NCBI GenBank assembly: GCA_016210495.1
Contig: JACQUC010000056.1
Span: forward strand, 1 to 6,549
DNA length: 6,549 nt
Direction of reading: 5' to 3'
Origin: Chloroflexota bacterium
GTDB lineage: Bacteria; Chloroflexota; FW602-bin22; JACPRP01
The notes under the pieces: model-generated
The model's database searches: none
What the model was told of the DNA's origin: nothing
What the model saw: the letters and a program-made list of their open reading frames with translations, nothing else
In this document: piece after piece, positions 5,525 through 6,549 of the stretch
Layout: each line of letters opens with the position of its first letter
Numbering within the stretch: the stretch's first letter is position 1
Made by a program: the position numbers and the translations under genes

Positions 5525-6549
5525 GGCACTGGAGCACAGCGTCAAACGCGGCTTCCAGCAGGAAGGCGAGAGTGGGGACCTGTCCGACTCGCAGTGGGAG
5601 GCAGCCCTGTCCCATACGCGCGGACGGAAGCAGCGGCGATGGCACTGGCGGTCCGTGGCCGCCTCGCCGCTGCGTGTCGGGGCCGCCGGCTTCGTCCTGG
5701 CGGTCATAACCGGCAGTGTGGCATTGTGGGTTGCCGCGCCGTGGGAGAAGCCGGAGCCCGGGGCATTCGTATATGGAGTCGCCCCCGCACCAGGGGCTTC
5801 CGGCCTGCCGATCCCCGTGCCAGGGCCTCCCGGCCGTCCGGCTCCCCAGTACCTGGAGACGACGTGGTCGGTGGACCGGAAACTGATCACCCCCGGCGAG
5901 CCGCTGACGGTCAGGGCCACGCTCAAGAACGTCTGGGACCAACGCATGGAGGTGCAGGCTTTCCCCCAGACGGCGACCCTTGACCGCGTGGACACCCGGA
6001 ACGGCGCCGGCGCGGGGGTCGCGGTACCCCTGACGGTCGGCGGCGATGTCCGCAGCTCGATCGAGCCCGGTGAGGCGGTCACATTCCTCGCTACCGTCCT
6101 GTCCGACGTGACGTCCGGCCTCCAGGTTGGGAGATACAGCGTCCACTTCGACTTCACCTTCGCCCACACACCAGGCAAGCCGGAGGACGGAAAGACGGGT
6201 CTGGGGCTGAACAGCGGCGTTCTGTTCATCGTGGTGCCGCCGGAGGGGGCGCTGGACAGGACCGTCCAGGTGGACGCGCCGCGGACCGCGGAGGATGTCG
6301 CCATCACCCTGAAGATGCTGACCTTCGCTCCGGAGCAGTCCACGGTGGTTGCGCTGGCCGTGCTGCCCGCACAGACGCCCTCGTCGGCAAACGGGCCGGT
6401 CCCCCTCCTCGCTCCCACGCCCACGCCGGTCCCGACCCGCACCGCTGGCACGCCCCAGACCCCACCACCCGGCCCCCCCACCCCCACAACCCCCCCCCCC
6501 CCCACCCCCACAACAACCACCCCCCCCCCCCCCGGCGAAAACACCCCCC
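5514..6549 (+). CDS. Single-pass membrane protein in the anti-sigma-factor position (partial at 3' end)
   Basis: Open from the ATG at 5514 to the window edge, 345 codons with no stop. GAGGTGG at 5504-5510 is the ribosome site, and the start overlaps the sigma gene's end by 11 bases. The predicted N-terminal 50 residues are cytoplasmic (charged, with an RGRKQRRWHWR cluster at about 36-46). One membrane segment follows (about 53-75, VGAAGFVLAVITGSVALWVA). The outside part has a Pro/Gly linker (90-111), a probable beta-sandwich (about 112-245, with VRATLKNVWD and GRYSVHFDFTF), a smaller segment with DVAITLKMLTFAPEQSTVV (261-279) and a Pro/Thr-rich tail from about 296. Position and topology argue for an anti-sigma factor that holds the sigma factor until an envelope signal arrives. 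The zinc-binding His-x3-Cys-x2-Cys motif of classical anti-sigma domains is absent and there is no Cys at all, so that role is inferred from context. Codons end mostly in G or C. The tail after about 6460 may contain sequence errors. Confidence 0.8.
   Translation, partial: MDREALEHSVKRGFQQEGESGDLSDSQWEAALSHTRGRKQRRWHWRSVAASPLRVGAAGFVLAVITGSVALWVAAPWEKPEPGAFVYGVAPAPGASGLPIPVPGPPGRPAPQYLETTWSVDRKLITPGEPLTVRATLKNVWDQRMEVQAFPQTATLDRVDTRNGAGAGVAVPLTVGGDVRSSIEPGEAVTFLATVLSDVTSGLQVGRYSVHFDFTFAHTPGKPEDGKTGLGLNSGVLFIVVPPEGALDRTVQVDAPRTAEDVAITLKMLTFAPEQSTVVALAVLPAQTPSSANGPVPLLAPTPTPVPTRTAGTPQTPPPGPPTPTTPPPPTPTTTTPPPPGENTP
6462..6549 (+). repeat. C-rich low-complexity tract at the window edge
   Basis: The tract is almost only C and A and contains two runs of 14 C (6490-6503 and 6520-6533). 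In the frame of the membrane protein it reads as a Pro/Thr-rich stretch, common in wall-spanning or surface linkers. Runs of this length at the end of a sequence are also a typical assembly or base-calling artefact, so frame and length beyond 6460 should not be trusted. Confidence 0.7.

Noticed and set aside
4774..5709. 311-codon plus-strand frame over the sigma gene
   Set aside because: It is an out-of-frame Gly/Arg-rich shadow. The sigma-factor frame in the same place has clear domains.
5498..6544. 348- and 240-codon frames on the minus strand
   Set aside because: These are shadows of the sigma-coupled membrane protein. The plus frame has the ribosome site, the overlap with the sigma gene and a membrane segment.

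Overview
The window comes from a high-GC bacterium. The sigma-factor region (about 4960-6460) and a short gene remnant (about 3956-4110) have codons that almost always end in G or C. Strong Shine-Dalgarno sites, an ECF sigma factor and a VapBC pair are all bacterial. The phylum cannot be fixed from the sequence: Actinomycetota, Chloroflexota or a high-GC Bacillota would all fit. The large helicase gene on the left uses visibly more mixed codons (TTA, ATT, AAT, GAT and others), so that part looks like an acquired accessory region next to resident chromosome.

Layout. Positions 1-48 hold the last 15 codons of an upstream gene. Then 80-3169 encodes a 1029-residue Ski2/Hel308-like superfamily 2 helicase, probably in the same operon. 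Such a helicase just downstream of another gene recalls HamB of the Hachiman anti-phage system, but the partner lies outside the window. No credible protein gene follows from 3170 to about 3955. Instead, roughly 3532-3954 is packed with nested hairpins, including a perfect 11-bp pairing over 159 bases that encloses a multi-branched core and a perfect 9-bp pairing at the right end. I read this as a large structured non-coding RNA transcribed rightward. An omega-RNA/HEARO-type (IscB/IsrB guide RNA) element is a guess at its class. It ends almost exactly where strong coding bias begins for the 3' remnant of a broken gene (about 3956-4110), as expected if a mobile RNA element had inserted in, or truncated, that gene.

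Convergent to the remnant is a VapBC toxin-antitoxin operon on the minus strand: a ribbon-helix-helix antitoxin at 4768-4481 and a PIN-domain toxin at 4500-4123. Its promoter is well formed (TTGACA, 17 bases, CAAAAT) and carries operator-like repeats: a tandem 11-bp repeat over the -10 and a 10-bp inverted repeat flanking the promoter. Divergent from it, 4961-5524 encodes an ECF sigma factor that starts with TTG. It overlaps by 11 bases a single-pass membrane protein (5514 to beyond the right edge) in the position of an anti-sigma factor, with a large extracytoplasmic part and a Pro/Thr-rich tail. That tail ends in two 14-base C runs, which may be a contig-end artefact.

Taken together, this is a defence or mobile-element patch (helicase, structured RNA, broken gene, toxin-antitoxin) beside a cell-envelope-sensing sigma/anti-sigma operon.
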